Shown piece by piece: positions 1 through 11,664 of a DNA stretch of 64,000 bases. The stretch is from Haemonchus contortus (Eukaryota > Nematoda > Chromadorea > Rhabditida > Trichostrongylidae), in the NCBI GenBank assembly GCA_000469685.2, contig LS997564.1, forward strand, positions 10,608,091 to 10,672,090. Direction: 5' to 3'. The notes beneath the pieces were generated by a model, which saw only the letters and a program-made list of their open reading frames with translations, was not told where the DNA came from and did no database searches. The position numbers were made by a program, and so were the translations under genes. Numbering within the stretch: the stretch's first letter is position 1; each line of letters starts with the position of its first letter.

Positions 1-24
1 GCAAGCTATACTAGTATTCATACT

Positions 25-430
25 TACCCTAAAATTCCATAGATAAGAGCGGGTGTGCCTTCCGGTGAAAAATTAATTGGAAAAAATCGAAATTGAATGC
101 AGTCACCCCTCTAACTTGATGGATGGGTAAATTAAACCTCGAGGAAGAAGTTAAGAAGAAGCTCCGCCCCTCAACTCTGAACCCCACCCTCTTAATAAAC
201 AATTTATATAAAAAAACAGCGATCCGTAAAAATCGCTGTTTTTTTATATAAATTGTTTATTAAGAGGGCGAGGTTTAGAGTTGAGGGGCGGAGCTTCTTC
301 TTAACTTCTTCCTCGAGGTTTAATTTACCCATCCATCAAGTTAGAGGGGTGACTGCATTCAATTTCGATTTTTTCCAATTAATTTTTCACCGGAAGGCAC
401 ACCCGCTCTTATCTATGGAGTTTTAGGGTA
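25..430. repeat. 406-bp near-perfect palindrome (foldback element)
   Basis: The left arm, starting TACCCTAAAATTCCATAGAT, is repeated in inverted orientation on the right, ending ATCTATGGAGTTTTAGGGTA. The arms are about 195-200 bp with only scattered mismatches. They close on a short centre around 214-228 in which AACAGCGAT and ATCGCTGTT pair. The arms carry no ORF. The structure is that of a nonautonomous foldback transposon or a large palindromic insertion. I did not see an unambiguous target-site duplication. Its near identity means it would extrude as a cruciform and may be an assembly or cloning weak point. Confidence 0.9.
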
Positions 431-1711
431 CACATATTTTATGACTCTACGTTTCCTTTTGCTCGAGTCGTTTTCCGTTCTGAGCGCATAAAACCATATG
501 CGGAGACATTGAGATTGGTCCGTTTTGTCATTTGGTAGGTCCAACATACACCCACTTACTAATTTGTCATGAGTCATTTAAATGATGGAGGAATACATTT
601 GGAATCTGTTTGTTGCACTGTTTGTTCTGTTGTTGTTGTTTAGTGCATGCGAGTCATACGCAGGTTCATTCTTTTTCAATCGTTACTGTTGGGATGATGA
701 GGTTGGAAACGGCGCAAAGAAACGCAATCCCTAGAATTATGTGCTGTGGTTCTAGCTTTATCAGAACACCAAACCTTTATCATTAATCTTAGCTTCGACC
801 TTTTTTCCTATTCTGGGTTTTCTGAATATTCTGGGGTCCGAAACATTTCTGGGTTTTCGACTCGAAATTTGCGTCACAGGTTTTTCCAGATCATGCTGGT
901 GCCCTTATTACATCGTCATTGTTGGGATACATTGATTTGTTGAGAGCCGCGTGGTAAGACAAACAAGTAGACGACTTTAGTAAATAATCGAACATGAATA
1001 AAGCAAGGGAAGGGAGGTACTTTCAAGATGTCGTATAGAAAATGATATATTGTTATAGTTACTTCTGTTCTTTTATCATGTTTCAATTTAATATAATAAA
1101 TCCGAAGACTGAATTCCTGGAAGCTTAGTCAACGTGCAATTCCCCACACCAAAGATCCTGTTGGCGGTGATTCAGGCTACAAAATACGTTCTTTTCCTAA
1201 TAGTTTCAGTAAAAAATTAGCCTTTTTTGTTATTTTGCAATTAGATTAACCGGATTTGACGAAGTTCAATGCCAACATTTTTACAAGAGTCACTTTAAAG
1301 AAGTACCAAGAATTTGTCTTCTTTATCGTTTTGGCTGTTTCCTTGCTAGAGGCCGTGCCTATTAGAATGTGAAAAAACTATAAGTGCATTAGGTCATTTT
1401 CCTTGGATGAACTTGATGACAGCGGGAAGCCGAGCTGCGCGTCTGGCTATAACCTTCGCCTAGTTGCTCAAGGACGGACATTATGAGGAGTTTTTGTTGC
1501 GACGCAAGAATGTTCATTAGTTTCCCAATCGCTTTCGTATCCATCTACTTAATCTGTCGCAAATGAACGTTCAAACTTTATTCTATTACTTTCTACCTTA
1601 CTTTTTCGGTGTGTTGGTTTCTTTATGAATGTCAGTCCAACTCTCGAATGCAAAGGTTTTGGTGGTGTGTCGGTCGCGTCACTGAATAATTTCATATGTT
1701 CCCTCTTACAG
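431..1711. other. Upstream region of the FBXL gene, no supported gene
   Basis: AT-rich sequence between the palindrome and the first recognised FBXL exon. The only longer frame (746-943, +) has no recognisable domain, and I cannot show that it is spliced to the FBXL gene. A 5' exon or promoter could lie here: the first recognised FBXL exon follows an acceptor-like CTCTTACAG directly at its ATG. Confidence 0.4.
1701..1711 (+). promoter_or_regulatory. Possible trans-splice acceptor at the FBXL start codon
   Basis: CCCTCTTACAG abuts the ATG of the first recognised FBXL exon. Nematode spliced-leader acceptors resemble ordinary acceptors (TTTCAG-like) and often lie within a few bases of the start codon. 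It could equally be the acceptor of an ordinary intron whose upstream exon I did not identify. Confidence 0.4.
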
Positions 1712-4700
1712 ATGTATTTAATCACAACGCTTGCACCGGCTCCGAGCGAACAGGCTCTCATCAACAAAATGCTACCCAAAGAACTGATTTTGCGGTGAGT
1801 ATTTTTCATTTACCCACTTGATCCAATATGGATTCGCTGGAGACATTCCTTTATTGATTTTTTTTTAAATTTCTGACTTTAAAAACTATCTCATTACCGT
1901 ATGAACTTGACAATTTGTCCTGAGAGCCTGGGGTGTTGAAAATGTCCAGTATAGAAGAAGAAAAGGATTAATGTATGGGGGAGTATTGGGAATGTGTTTG
2001 GCCCTAATGTGAGACTTGGGAATGCCCATCATTGTAGATGGCAGAGGGATAAACTGAAGCGAATACAGTGTTGACTCTTTGTCTGTTGCATACTTCAGAG
2101 TTTTTAAACTGATTTTGTCTCCTCATTTAATCTATTTTCTAGGATTTTCTCTTATTTGGATATGAAAACGCTATGTCGATGTGCGCAAACATGCCGTTTA
2201 TGGAATGTGCTCGCACTTGACGGTTCCAATTGGCAACGGGTCGATTTATTCACCTTTCAGAAGGATGTCAAGGTACGGTAATTTACTAACAATAAGCAGT
2301 ATTCTTATGGTATGCTCATTGACACATTCATTCTTCTTAGGAAAATGATTTATTCACTAACATAACAGTGCCGTCAGGTCTTGAATCCGTTCGTGAAATA
2401 CATTTCTTTGATGTCCAGACAAAACCTAAGAACCATAAACAGCGGGAAAAGCAAATGACTCAGCATAACAAGCTGCGTTGAAGCCGTCTGCGAGTGCTTG
2501 GGTACACGTTTGATGTAACAGCTCGATGAAAACGATTGCTCTCTTTGTTAGTAGCTATGCCCGATGTTAATTAAAGCGTTTTCTACCTCTGTTTTTCATC
2601 AATGGCTGCTTTCATAGTCCGCGATTTGGCTCGCGAGCGAGCGATTGAGGCGGCGCTTGCCACTGAACTTTACAACTGAATCTTGGTCGATACCGCCGGA
2701 CGAGTAGTCCCCCGGCTGACTCGCTCGCTCGCTCGCGGACTATGAAAGCAGCCAATATGTGCAGTATTTATCCATATGCTACGTCATAGACTGTTCTATG
2801 GAACAATCTAATCGTAAGGTGCATAATTGGACAATTACCTGTTCATTCTATCTTTTATCTTATCTAATTATATAATAAATTATTCATCAGCTGTTAATCG
2901 CTTGTATGCCCACCCACCATCCTTGGCTATACCTTTTTTTCTTGCTGTAGTCTCAGGATTTCGTTCCGTACACTTATATAACAGGTTTATTTAAGGCAGC
3001 TACCGTTGAGAACTTGGCTCGTCGTTGTGGTGGTTTCCTGAAAAAACTTTCACTCAAAGGATGTGAGAATATACAGGCTAGTTTATGGATAAATGTCGAT
3101 TTTCATCTTGTACTCTTGTTTTTGCTGCATTCCGTTGTTCTCGCGAAGAATGTGAAAACCAGCAAATATCGCAGGTTATCTTACAATGGTGCCTTTGTTC
3201 TGTACATAGTACACATTAGATTGGGATTTGGATACCGCAGAAGCGTTCTGTTGTAACTTTATGCTCCAACTGGTCACAGCCTTATGAGGCTAGTGATTAT
3301 TGTAGTTTTTTATCTTCTAAATTTAGGATTCGGCGTTACGGTCTTTCACAGCTAAATGTGCCAATATCGAACATCTCAGTTTGTACAAATGTAAACGAGT
3401 GACAGATGCGTGAGTTTCTAAAGTATAGATTTTGTTTTCTATAAAATGTAAAAGCACATGTTAAAATAGTAAAATATGATTGTGCCATCCCTTGATCAAT
3501 ACCACATTAGATAGGATTTCTTTTTTTGAGACATGTATGGTCGGAAAGATTTGATTAATTGAACTATTCTTAACTGTACCGATTTGATGTATTTCGTTGT
3601 TGAGACGTTGTGCTCATATCTGCACAGTCCCTTGTGATTTCAGGACCTGCGAAAATCTCGGAAGACATTGTCATAAATTGGTCCATTTGAATCTAGAAAA
3701 TTGTACAGCAATTACCGATCGAGCCCTTAGGTATATAAGGTGGGTTGAGCTTTTCTTGTTTTGGTTATTCTTCTCTTGACCGAGAGTAAATGAGGCTTTT
3801 CGGGTGTTATTTCCTTGTTGTATTCACTTTCTTGAGTAGCATATTTTGCGTATATGCGCAAGGCTTGGTCCACAACATTCGTCCTCATAACCTTTGGATG
3901 CTGCCCGCAAAGGCATGATTTCGAAAAATCCCCGGAGGAAATGAAGCGTAAATAGCGCAGTGCACCTGGGTTTCTGCTTGTAGTTATGAAATCAAGCCGA
4001 TGTCCGTCCACTAGTTTTCTAAACCTGCCTTATGTCTAGTTTTCTATAAAACTAACTGTGGAGCTCCTATTTCGTTACGAAGATGTTGATTAAAATAGTG
4101 CTCACATCAATGAAGCAAAACATTATAGTTTTTTACCGCCAATGTTTGAGAAAGTAGGAATCATTTTCAGTGATGGATGCTCAAATCTGCAGTATTTGAA
4201 TATCAGCTGGTGTGATAATATCCAAGACAAGGGTGTTCAAATGATACTAGCTGGTTGCAAAGGTCTCACAACCCTGATTATGAAAGGATGCGAGGGTGTA
4301 AGTAAACGTTGATCCTTTTCACACCCTTCTTTCATTGCAACGTAGCACAAGGTACTTTTCTTCCAGTTGACCGAGCAAGTTTTTGCCAATTCAATCGATA
4401 ACATGAAAAACTTGGAAGTGATCAATTTGCTATCATGTTTCGTAAGTGATTCATGCTTATTGGTCTGTGGTCTTGCCAATTCAGTATTATTGAAATTTCT
4501 TAGGCGAACGATGAAACGGTATCACATATTTCTCGCGGCAGTCCTCATCTACAGTATCTGTGTTTGTCAAACTGTACACAAATCACCGATCGATCATTGA
4601 TTTCATTATCACAAGGTTGCAAAATGTTGACGTGAGTTCTCCTTATTCTTGTTCTTATGTATTTCTCTTTCCTAATATTTCAATATTTAATTTTATTTGT

Positions 4701-7393
4701 TTTGTTTATGTAGAGTGGAGCTCTTAAAACTTTTTCTATGCGTAATCAATAGTTAGGGCCTTTTATGTTATGCATTCCTCAGTTTCCTCATCACTCTAGA
4801 AAGAACGTGATATTCTGTCATGAGAAGGTCATAATTTTTCTGGAAAAAGTTGATCTCGCCATCTTTCAAATTTCCTTCTCACTAGCGCGGCTCACACAAC
4901 AGAGGCTACCCATAGAACAGAACAACAGAGGCTACCCATAGAACAGAGTAAAACATCGCTCAACTATGAAAGGAATTTCAGAGACATCGAGCTGTCTGGT
5001 TGCAGTCTGCTTTCGGATGCAGGATTCACACAGCTGGCTAGGCACTGTAAAAATTTAGCGCGTATGGATTTGGAAGATTGCAGTCTTATTACGGATGCCA
5101 CGATTCACTCGCTTAGCACCAATTGTAGTAATCTGTCAGAACTGGTGGGTCAATGGTTTAGCTCACAACCCATAAGAACGAAGTTTTGGGATCAGTTGGA
5201 ATGGGATCTATGAGATATTTCTTTGTTTGTTTCTCGTTCAATTTTTTATGTGTCCGATTTCAGAGCCTTTCACATTGTGAGCTAATCACGGACGAGTCAA
5301 TTCAATGCCTTTGTACCAACAACAAGGAGAAGTTGCAGGTAATCTACACTTCTATCTTTATACACAATCTTTCATATCTGCGGCGCGACTATGCCAGTAA
5401 TATGTGGAGCGTTCGCTTTCAAATGCCGCAACGGAAACCATTTTTAAATTTCAGTTTATCACTTTTGATCAGTTGCATTCAGGAATAATATTTATTTTCG
5501 TACATCAAAAGATTTCGTGAGCAATAAGTTGACCGCGAGCATTATTCCATATTTCAGACTGCTAAAATTTTCAAATCTAGATTAATAACTTTTCGCTGTT
5601 TCTAACCGACTAGCTTAAAGCAGGATTTTGATTGGCATCTTCACTGAAAAGTTTCAAGGCGCTCATCGTTGTGAGGGCGTATTTGCTGCATGCTCTATAC
5701 TCGACTGCTGTTTACGATCGCTTTAATTCATAAATTTGGTATGTATACCTCAGTTGAGGATTGAGTCTTTTATGCACTTTTACGAGAATTTTGCTGAGGC
5801 CGACGCCAAAGCCAAGGCGACTGCGGCGGAATGCAAAAGTATAATATAGAAGGACACCATAAATGACATGATCCACAAAATTTGCAGCCCAAATCTGTTC
5901 TTCTCATCAGCTAAAAGTTTCGAAAATACCGTCATAGTCCTGAGTTTTTGTATCGATACAAGTTCAACGCTGTCCACTTTACAGGTTTTGGAACTGGACA
6001 ACTGCCCGCAGATTACGGACTCGGCTCTTTCGCACATGCGGCATGCGAAGGCGTTGAAGCGTATCGACCTGTACGATTGTCAGAACGTTTCAAAAGAAGC
6101 CATCCAGAGATTCAAGGTACGCTTCTTTCGGATAACCATAAGTCCGTCCTAACTCTCGACTTGCTCGATTTTGTTTAAAGTTGAAGTTTTGTTTCTTGAA
6201 GTTTTATTTTCGTTCTTAGCATCATCGACCGCACGTAGAAATTCATGCCTACTTTGCTCCAGCCACACCACCGGCCAATCCATCTACAGCCCGAGCAGGT
6301 ATCAGCATTTCGTCATTCTTTTTTTCTCATATTTTCGTTGAGGCTGTATACTAACATAGAGTTAACATAAAGTTATAGAAATAGACAATTCTTTATGTTC
6401 ACTTGGTTATTAAGAAGGTAAATGGTTGTTGCGCGTGTGATTGTGGAGCAGCTCAGTGAGTTCCATTCTCCTTACTGGGAATCGTTGGTCACGCCTACTT
6501 GTTCATTTACTTTCTGGATCCAGACAACACTACTAGTTCGTTTCGCTCACTAATGCATGGTTCTCGTTCATGTTTCCTGTTTTATTCTAGTCCTAACTCA
6601 TCGGGGCGATAGAAAAAGAAAACGAGCTTTTTTGGAGAGACCTTTTTCGTGACACTTGCTTGACCCTGATTGTGGGCAGAAAAATGTCAATCGAAAGCTT
6701 GCCTTGCGCAAACCTTCAATTCGTTAAATCCACGTGTTTTTGGTCTGAGCAGATCGAACTTTTGGATAGCTGCAGCTAAGACATACTCAGTAGTTTCAGG
6801 CATTCGGCAGCTTCAGCCCTTTTTTAACCGAATCATCTCATGGGAGGATTCCCCTGAAAGTTTAAAAATGTAAAGTATCTGAAAGAAGTATAATATTTTT
6901 CATTTTTTCGGTCCCCGTATCCGAGTCCGGTCCTATAGTTCGTGAAACGCAAAAACCCTGGCTGCTTTGGACTAACCGTAAGCTCTCGTGGACAATTTAT
7001 GTCCACTGCCGACGTCTTGTTTCGTGTGCAAGGTATTTGTGCATTGCAGGAAAAACTTAAATGTAAGTCAAATACGAACAAAGTTTTATATACCTAGATT
7101 ATGGAATTCATGGTATTGATTTCATCGTTAAATATCCTAGTAATTATACGTTTTTTGCTATTCGAGTTTGACATTTTTCAATTAATCAGACATAGTATGC
7201 CTGAGCTGCTTCGCAACCGCGCGCGCCAGTAGCGTGGTGATTACCGATTTAGTTGTCCGCATGGAAATTGAGTGTGAAATCGTGCGTGCCTTATTAGTTT
7301 AATAGGTATTAATATATGAAAATTAAACTAATTCAACAATTATTGATTATTTCATTATTTACAGGTCTGTGTCGATGTTGTGCCATCTTATGA
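1712..7393 (+). CDS. fbxl-1: F-box and leucine-rich-repeat protein, FBXL2/FBXL20 (C. elegans FBXL-1) family
   Basis: Substrate-recognition subunit of an SCF ubiquitin ligase: the F-box binds SKP1 and the leucine-rich repeats bind the target. Thirteen exons join in phase: 1712-1794, 2143-2272, 2996-3076, 3327-3409, 3644-3739, 4171-4297, 4367-4441, 4504-4631, 4982-5144, 5264-5338, 5985-6116, 6220-6298, 7365-7393, giving 426 codons plus TGA (human FBXL20 is about 436 aa). Residues about 18-65 are the F-box (LPKELILRIFSYLD, then WQRVDLF). About 77-390 are tandem C-rich repeats of the form LSLKGCENI, LNLENCTAITD, LSHCELITDESI. The end is CRCCAIL, a CaaX box (CAIL) as in FBXL2/20, implying prenylation and membrane attachment. 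Intron 3 has a GC donor (CAG/GCTAGT). The start ATG directly follows CTCTTACAG, so it is either a trans-splice site or joins an upstream exon I did not find. Orthology to fbxl-1 is from remembered family features. Confidence 0.95.
2602..2756. mobile_element. Foldback MITE, 'GGCTGCTTTCATAGTCCGC' family, copy 1
   Basis: Lies in intron 2 of the FBXL gene. It begins GGCTGCTTTCATAGTCCGCG and ends with the inverted complement CGCGGACTATGAAAGCAGCC. The subterminal arms are degenerate runs of GCGAGCGA / TCGCTCGC. Both ends are flanked by AAT. There is no ORF. Other copies are at 14264-14492, 14493-14753, 28735-29967 and a one-ended copy at 16289-16323. Confidence 0.85.
4895..4948 (+). repeat. Tandem duplication of about 26 bp in an FBXL intron
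   Basis: ACAACAGAGGCTACCCATAG plus AACAGA occurs twice in a row in intron 8, shortly before the acceptor of exon 9 (4982). It does not alter the reading frame. Confidence 0.85.
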
Positions 7394-8488
7394 CTAAATG
7401 TCTGTGCCCTGTTCTTCGCTCTCTATAATCGTCTCACGCATCTGTTCTGATTTCAACGTGCTCTACACTAAGTAGCATAGGAAAATGGTTCTGGCCGATT
7501 TACGGTATCCTTCACTAACCAAAGGTGGGAAGATTGAAATGCTTACTTGTAATAGTAGGAGTTTATCGTTCACGAAAAGCCTCCCATTATCAGTCCTCTT
7601 TCTTTACTAATGGTTATAAAGCACCAAATATATCCATATTAAATCGGTGGAATCTGTATATAACACAAATGAAATTAATTAATGGTAAACACACCTTTGA
7701 CCCACAATTCATTCACCTTATGCTGCCACCGAGCTCATTCACCTTGGCATCCCTTCAAACCCTTTTCATACCATTTTCCTAATCACTATCAATTAGTCGT
7801 GAAAGTCGGGAGGTGTTTGTACCACCGTTTCTTTCTTTGTGAGTAAACACTCCTTTCTAGATGTGAGGCCATAGACAATGTTTTCGTATTATTGTTGTAT
7901 CCTACACGTACTGCTTCTCCCGAACTGGCGATTCCACATAATCCTATTTGGATATTCCTACTCTATAAATCCTAATTTTCTTTTGAACCCTTTAAGTCTG
8001 CACGTTGAAATCGGACCACTCGGCGTCTCATCTCTGTTCATTTTTGCTTTATTTCATTTCATTACGTCTACATCATTCTCTCTTTATTTCCTTCTTTCTG
8101 AAGAGCAGGGCACGGTGACCTGTGTCGGAGTCACCACCAAGATTATCATTCCACGAACGAAATGACCCACAGTCGATCGATCGATTATCGATAGCCGAAG
8201 CTTCTTCCATCGATTGCCTCAGAGAAGCTCTAGAATCCGTGGCCGCCTTCGTCTTTTATCATTCCACTTTTCGACAATGATACTTCATGGCTTCCTCTTT
8301 TTCCTGGTTTTATCTGAAGCGTGCAAACATATAAGTCATGCACAGTGTTGCACTACCTCAATATTCTTCGTTTTCTCTCATAAGATACCATATTATGCTC
8401 CGCGGCTGAATGTGTTAATTTTTTATTGATCGCCTTAGCCAAGCCTTTTGTAAGGTTAATGATAAGTTTGTCTGATTCCTTTTGCTAG
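7394..8488. other. 3' flank of the FBXL gene, no supported gene
   Basis: AT-rich sequence after the FBXL stop, presumably beginning with its 3' UTR. The open frames here (7525-7782, 7878-8165, 8214-8429) are low-complexity, F/L/S-rich and lack splice context or a recognisable domain. I could not locate a clear AATAAA close to the stop. Confidence 0.4.
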
Positions 8489-8812
8489 GAGCGCATACAG
8501 AATCGGCTATCACTCACTCCCGAAGCTGGGCGGTGTGAAGGCGACACTAAGAGGATCAAGTCGTACTTCAGTGGCACCCCTCCTGGCGATTTTCTTGCGG
8601 CGAGGAGATCCCGATTGTGGACCGGGTGTGGGTATCTCTACCCGATAGTCGCGTGTCACGTTCTCACCGCACGCGACTGCGTGGTGGAAGGAAGGTTTGA
8701 ATTCCCAGCGAAAGTATACGAACTCCATGACGGAACCCCTGGCGCTTGCCGCGAGAATACGGTGAGAAGTACCAACACCCGGAAATTCCTCATCTACGAC
8801 GCTGGTAGATGA
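8489..8812 (+). repeat. GC-richer block, probable dispersed repeat with a misleading open frame
   Basis: The block is richer in GC than its surroundings and is open on the + strand from an acceptor-like TTGCTAG (8482-8488) past a donor-like GTGAGA (8762). At 8752-8786 it carries a variant of a motif (roughly GAATTCGGGGAGAAGTTCC followed by ACCACCC) that recurs at about 14830-14865 (+), 48970-49003 (+) and, inverted, at about 11508-11545. That recurrence makes a dispersed repeat more likely than an exon. No known domain was recognised. Confidence 0.45.
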
Positions 8813-10908
8813 CAACATCCTGAATATGAAGTGGCATTTATGGGTTCTCTTGGTCTAACCTTTTAGTGGATTTATGTTGAAAAACTCCAATTTGGAATAT
8901 CTCTATGCATGCAAAATGTCCACTAAGCTATTATGGTGTTCCGATATAACAAGTTTCGGGGTGCTTTTTTGTTGAACACGACGCCTCAGTGTGTCCCGCC
9001 CAGTGCTGCTGTGGGAGTGAAGGGAAAATAACATGGATTTGTCACAAATCTCTAGGTTTTCAATATATTGTCTGTTCCATCTTTTCGATTGTTTTTGTGC
9101 TAACAGTTTCAATGCTGAACTTTTCACTTTCTCATAAGAACCGTTGATAGTGAAGTTTCAATGTAATGTTGTAAAAGTTATGTTTTATGAGAGTTTGAGT
9201 CTCCTGATAAGGTCAGTTGCTCTTGTTAACATCAGAATTGAATCCGTTTGTTAGGATTATCCCAGAAAGAAAAAACTGGGACGAACTGAAAATACCTTTT
9301 AAAGCTGTCATACATGTAATTGCTGTTGTTTGTTTTTGAATTTATGTATATACTTCTAATATCGATGTGTTTTTTTTGTTAGTCCGGAATTGCGTTTGTA
9401 GATGCTGTGGGTTACGTTATCTTTCGGTATTATCTCGATTTTTTCTTGTTTTACGGTCGAAAACATTGACGAACGGCTTTTCCCAGAGGCGATTCTCGTT
9501 TGTTTGTCTGATTGCTGCTATTATTTTTTCAAACTGTGTTCCACGAATTATCATAATTTAGTGCTGTATGTATTTAATTTGCTTCATAGCCGGTCAATCA
9601 AATGCCATACCGGTGACGCGTAGCGACGAGTCTCTTAAACCCTTTTCAAGCGATCGATAATTCCAAATGCATGTCATTTCCTTTTTTAAAGGCGAAAATA
9701 ATAAAAAAAAGTTTTTATCCGTTTCTTCTTGGTTATGATCAACTAGAACCGATCAGATTGAAGTTCAGAGTTCAAATTTCGTTGACGACTGCTACAGTCA
9801 GGTGTTGGAACAATTAATTTTTTTCTGGTCGAATCACTAGTTCCATTCCAACTAGGGAAGTTCCGTGAGCTTGTTCAAGGAATAAAGTAGAGTATTTGCA
9901 ATAGAGGGCGAGAGCGAGGTCGTGAAATTGGTTGCCTCTATTGAGCAGATGCGATAAATATAACAGCGAAGTTTTAGGGAGCTCTTTGGGTCAGAAGGCT
10001 AGTGTTTGAAGCTCTAAGACCCAGTTTTTCAAAAGAATTTACAATTTTTGATGAGAGTATTCGTGAGGATTTCCGTTCTTTTCTGAATCGTTAGGTCTTT
10101 TTAGCCCACGTCTCGAGTTTGGTGGCGATTCGTCAAGCCTAGCGGAATTAGTAAAGGTCTCCCGGCCATGGTACCACGATTATCGATTTACTCGATCGCG
10201 CGATGCGCGAAGTATGATCGACATCGCGCTGAAAGACGGCATCCATCCCAGCAAGTTGTCCAGGATAATAAGCATTTTTCAAGAGCGTGACAGCACAGAG
10301 AGCCTGGGAAGAGCTGTCCAGAAGACTGTCATATCTCTACGGCTCAGTGATGTCGCTAGAAGGAGGGTCATTCAGTTTCCAATCGGAATTATGGCCAAGA
10401 CAGCTAAGAAAGGCAAAAGTTCAGAGGTTAACATCAAGAGAATCCTGAAAGGCTGTCCGGGACTCATGGATAACTTCTGCAAGGAGCGAATACTTTCATC
10501 AGATAGAAGAGAGAAGTACGCGTGAGTGCGAGGGTCATTTCGCTCAAGCGATTACGGAAGAGCTTTTGGGTATGAAGCTCTTCAACGGGGACCTGTTTAA
10601 TGTTGGTTTACAACTCCTGAAACAACGGGACACATGCTTCAACGCCTTTGGAAGTCAGTATAAAAGGAGTAATGCTCGTGCGAGTCAACGAGTCAAGAAA
10701 TTCGACATTTACTAACTACATGCGTATTATGTCAAGCTATCGTGCTGGTATGGTCTTACCATTAGTCAAGTTTAAGTTGCTCTTGCTCGCTGGAGGGATT
10801 CCAAATTGCTCTGCTGCCATAATTCTGATGCGTCATACTCTAAAATGCTTTGAGTAATACGCTTTTGGGCTAGTAACTCTCCTAAGACTCCGTTCGGGAA
10901 GAAAGTTA
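8813..10908. other. No recognised gene; one unassigned open frame at 10214-10525
   Basis: Mostly AT-rich sequence. The frame at 10214-10525 (+, 103 codons) is lysine/arginine-rich and contains no domain I recognise. It could be a transposon fragment or an exon, and nothing around it shows partner exons. Confidence 0.3.
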
Positions 10909-11210
10909 CATAAAGGATAAAGGATAAAGTTTCTAGCGGTAATCAATCCCGTCTGAGGGATGCGCCCCCGCACTCGATTTCCATTCAAAAATCGTAGTGG
11001 CGTAATGAATGCTTATGTGGCGCATACAATGAGTTGCGGTGGCCAGCCTCAGGACTTTTATCCTCCCAGACGAGTCTGGTACCAATTCACCGACCCCGGA
11101 GGGATGGAAGGCTTGGTTGGCCTAGGCGGGCATCGATTCGAGATTAGAACCCCTGACCATGCGTGTAAAACATATAGTGCGCCACTTGCCACTACACCAC
11201 CTCCGCCCTT
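10909..11210 (-). mobile_element. tRNA-derived SINE, copy 1
   Basis: Reverse-strand copy of a SINE of about 300 bp. Read on the minus strand, it starts with a tRNA-like head (GGCGGAGGTGGTGTAGTGGC, box A region; GGTCAGGGGTTCTAATCTCG, decayed box B). It continues into a conserved body that includes CCATCCCTCCGGGGTCGG and CTCGTCTGGGAGGATAAAAG, and ends in a (CTTTATC)n tail at 10909-10930. The body is shared with the + copy at 29338-29629. Such heads are RNA polymerase III promoters, and mobilisation depends on a partner LINE. Confidence 0.82.
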
Positions 11211-11445
11211 TACACCGGCCAAAAATTTTATCTGTCATCTTTGTAGTATTCCTGGGATTTGCGTATGAGCTTTTGATAGAAATTAATTTTCACTGACACC
11301 GATGCACTTTATCGAGCTTATAGTCGCTCACGCATCGAATGTAGTCCTGAAGATGATCTTTGAGTCATCCCTTCTTGTCATATGCATCGTGAGGAAGTGA
11401 GGGGAGGGGACAACTTGAAATTGACATATGCCTTTTTAATAGAAA

Positions 11446-11664
11446 TTGGTTTTAGTGACGGTCTTTGGAACAATCCTTCTCAGGGGCTTTCCTCGGTGTA
11501 GGACACCTGGGTGGTGGAACTTCTCCACGAATTCCCACGGCAGCTTCAGTGGTTCCGTTGCGAGTGCCGTATCCTTCCTCTCAAAACCCAAATTTTCCCT
11601 TCATAGCGCACGATCGAGTGCTGCGAGCGCTTTGGGGAAAGGATACCAGACCCGGACAGCTTAG
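11446..11664. repeat. Dispersed repeat related to 14.75-14.90 kb
   Basis: Contains GTGGTGGAACTTCTCCACGA followed by ATTCCCACGG, the inverted form of GGAATTCGGGGAGATGTTCC at about 14835-14855. Open in several frames at once, which fits GC-richer repeat sequence better than a gene. No domain recognised. Confidence 0.5.

Noticed and set aside
318..347. A stretch GGTTTAATTTACCCATCC within the left palindrome resembles the start of the nematode SL1 spliced leader.
   Set aside because: The match breaks after about 15 bases, is followed by no proper donor and no Sm-site arrangement, and is one arm of a palindrome. Chance or repeat similarity is more likely than an SL RNA gene.
8489..8761. A 91-codon open segment with acceptor-like and donor-like edges, at first taken as an exon.
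   Set aside because: It shares a core motif with blocks at about 11.5, 14.8 and 49.0 kb and is open on the opposite strand too, so it is better explained as a dispersed repeat.
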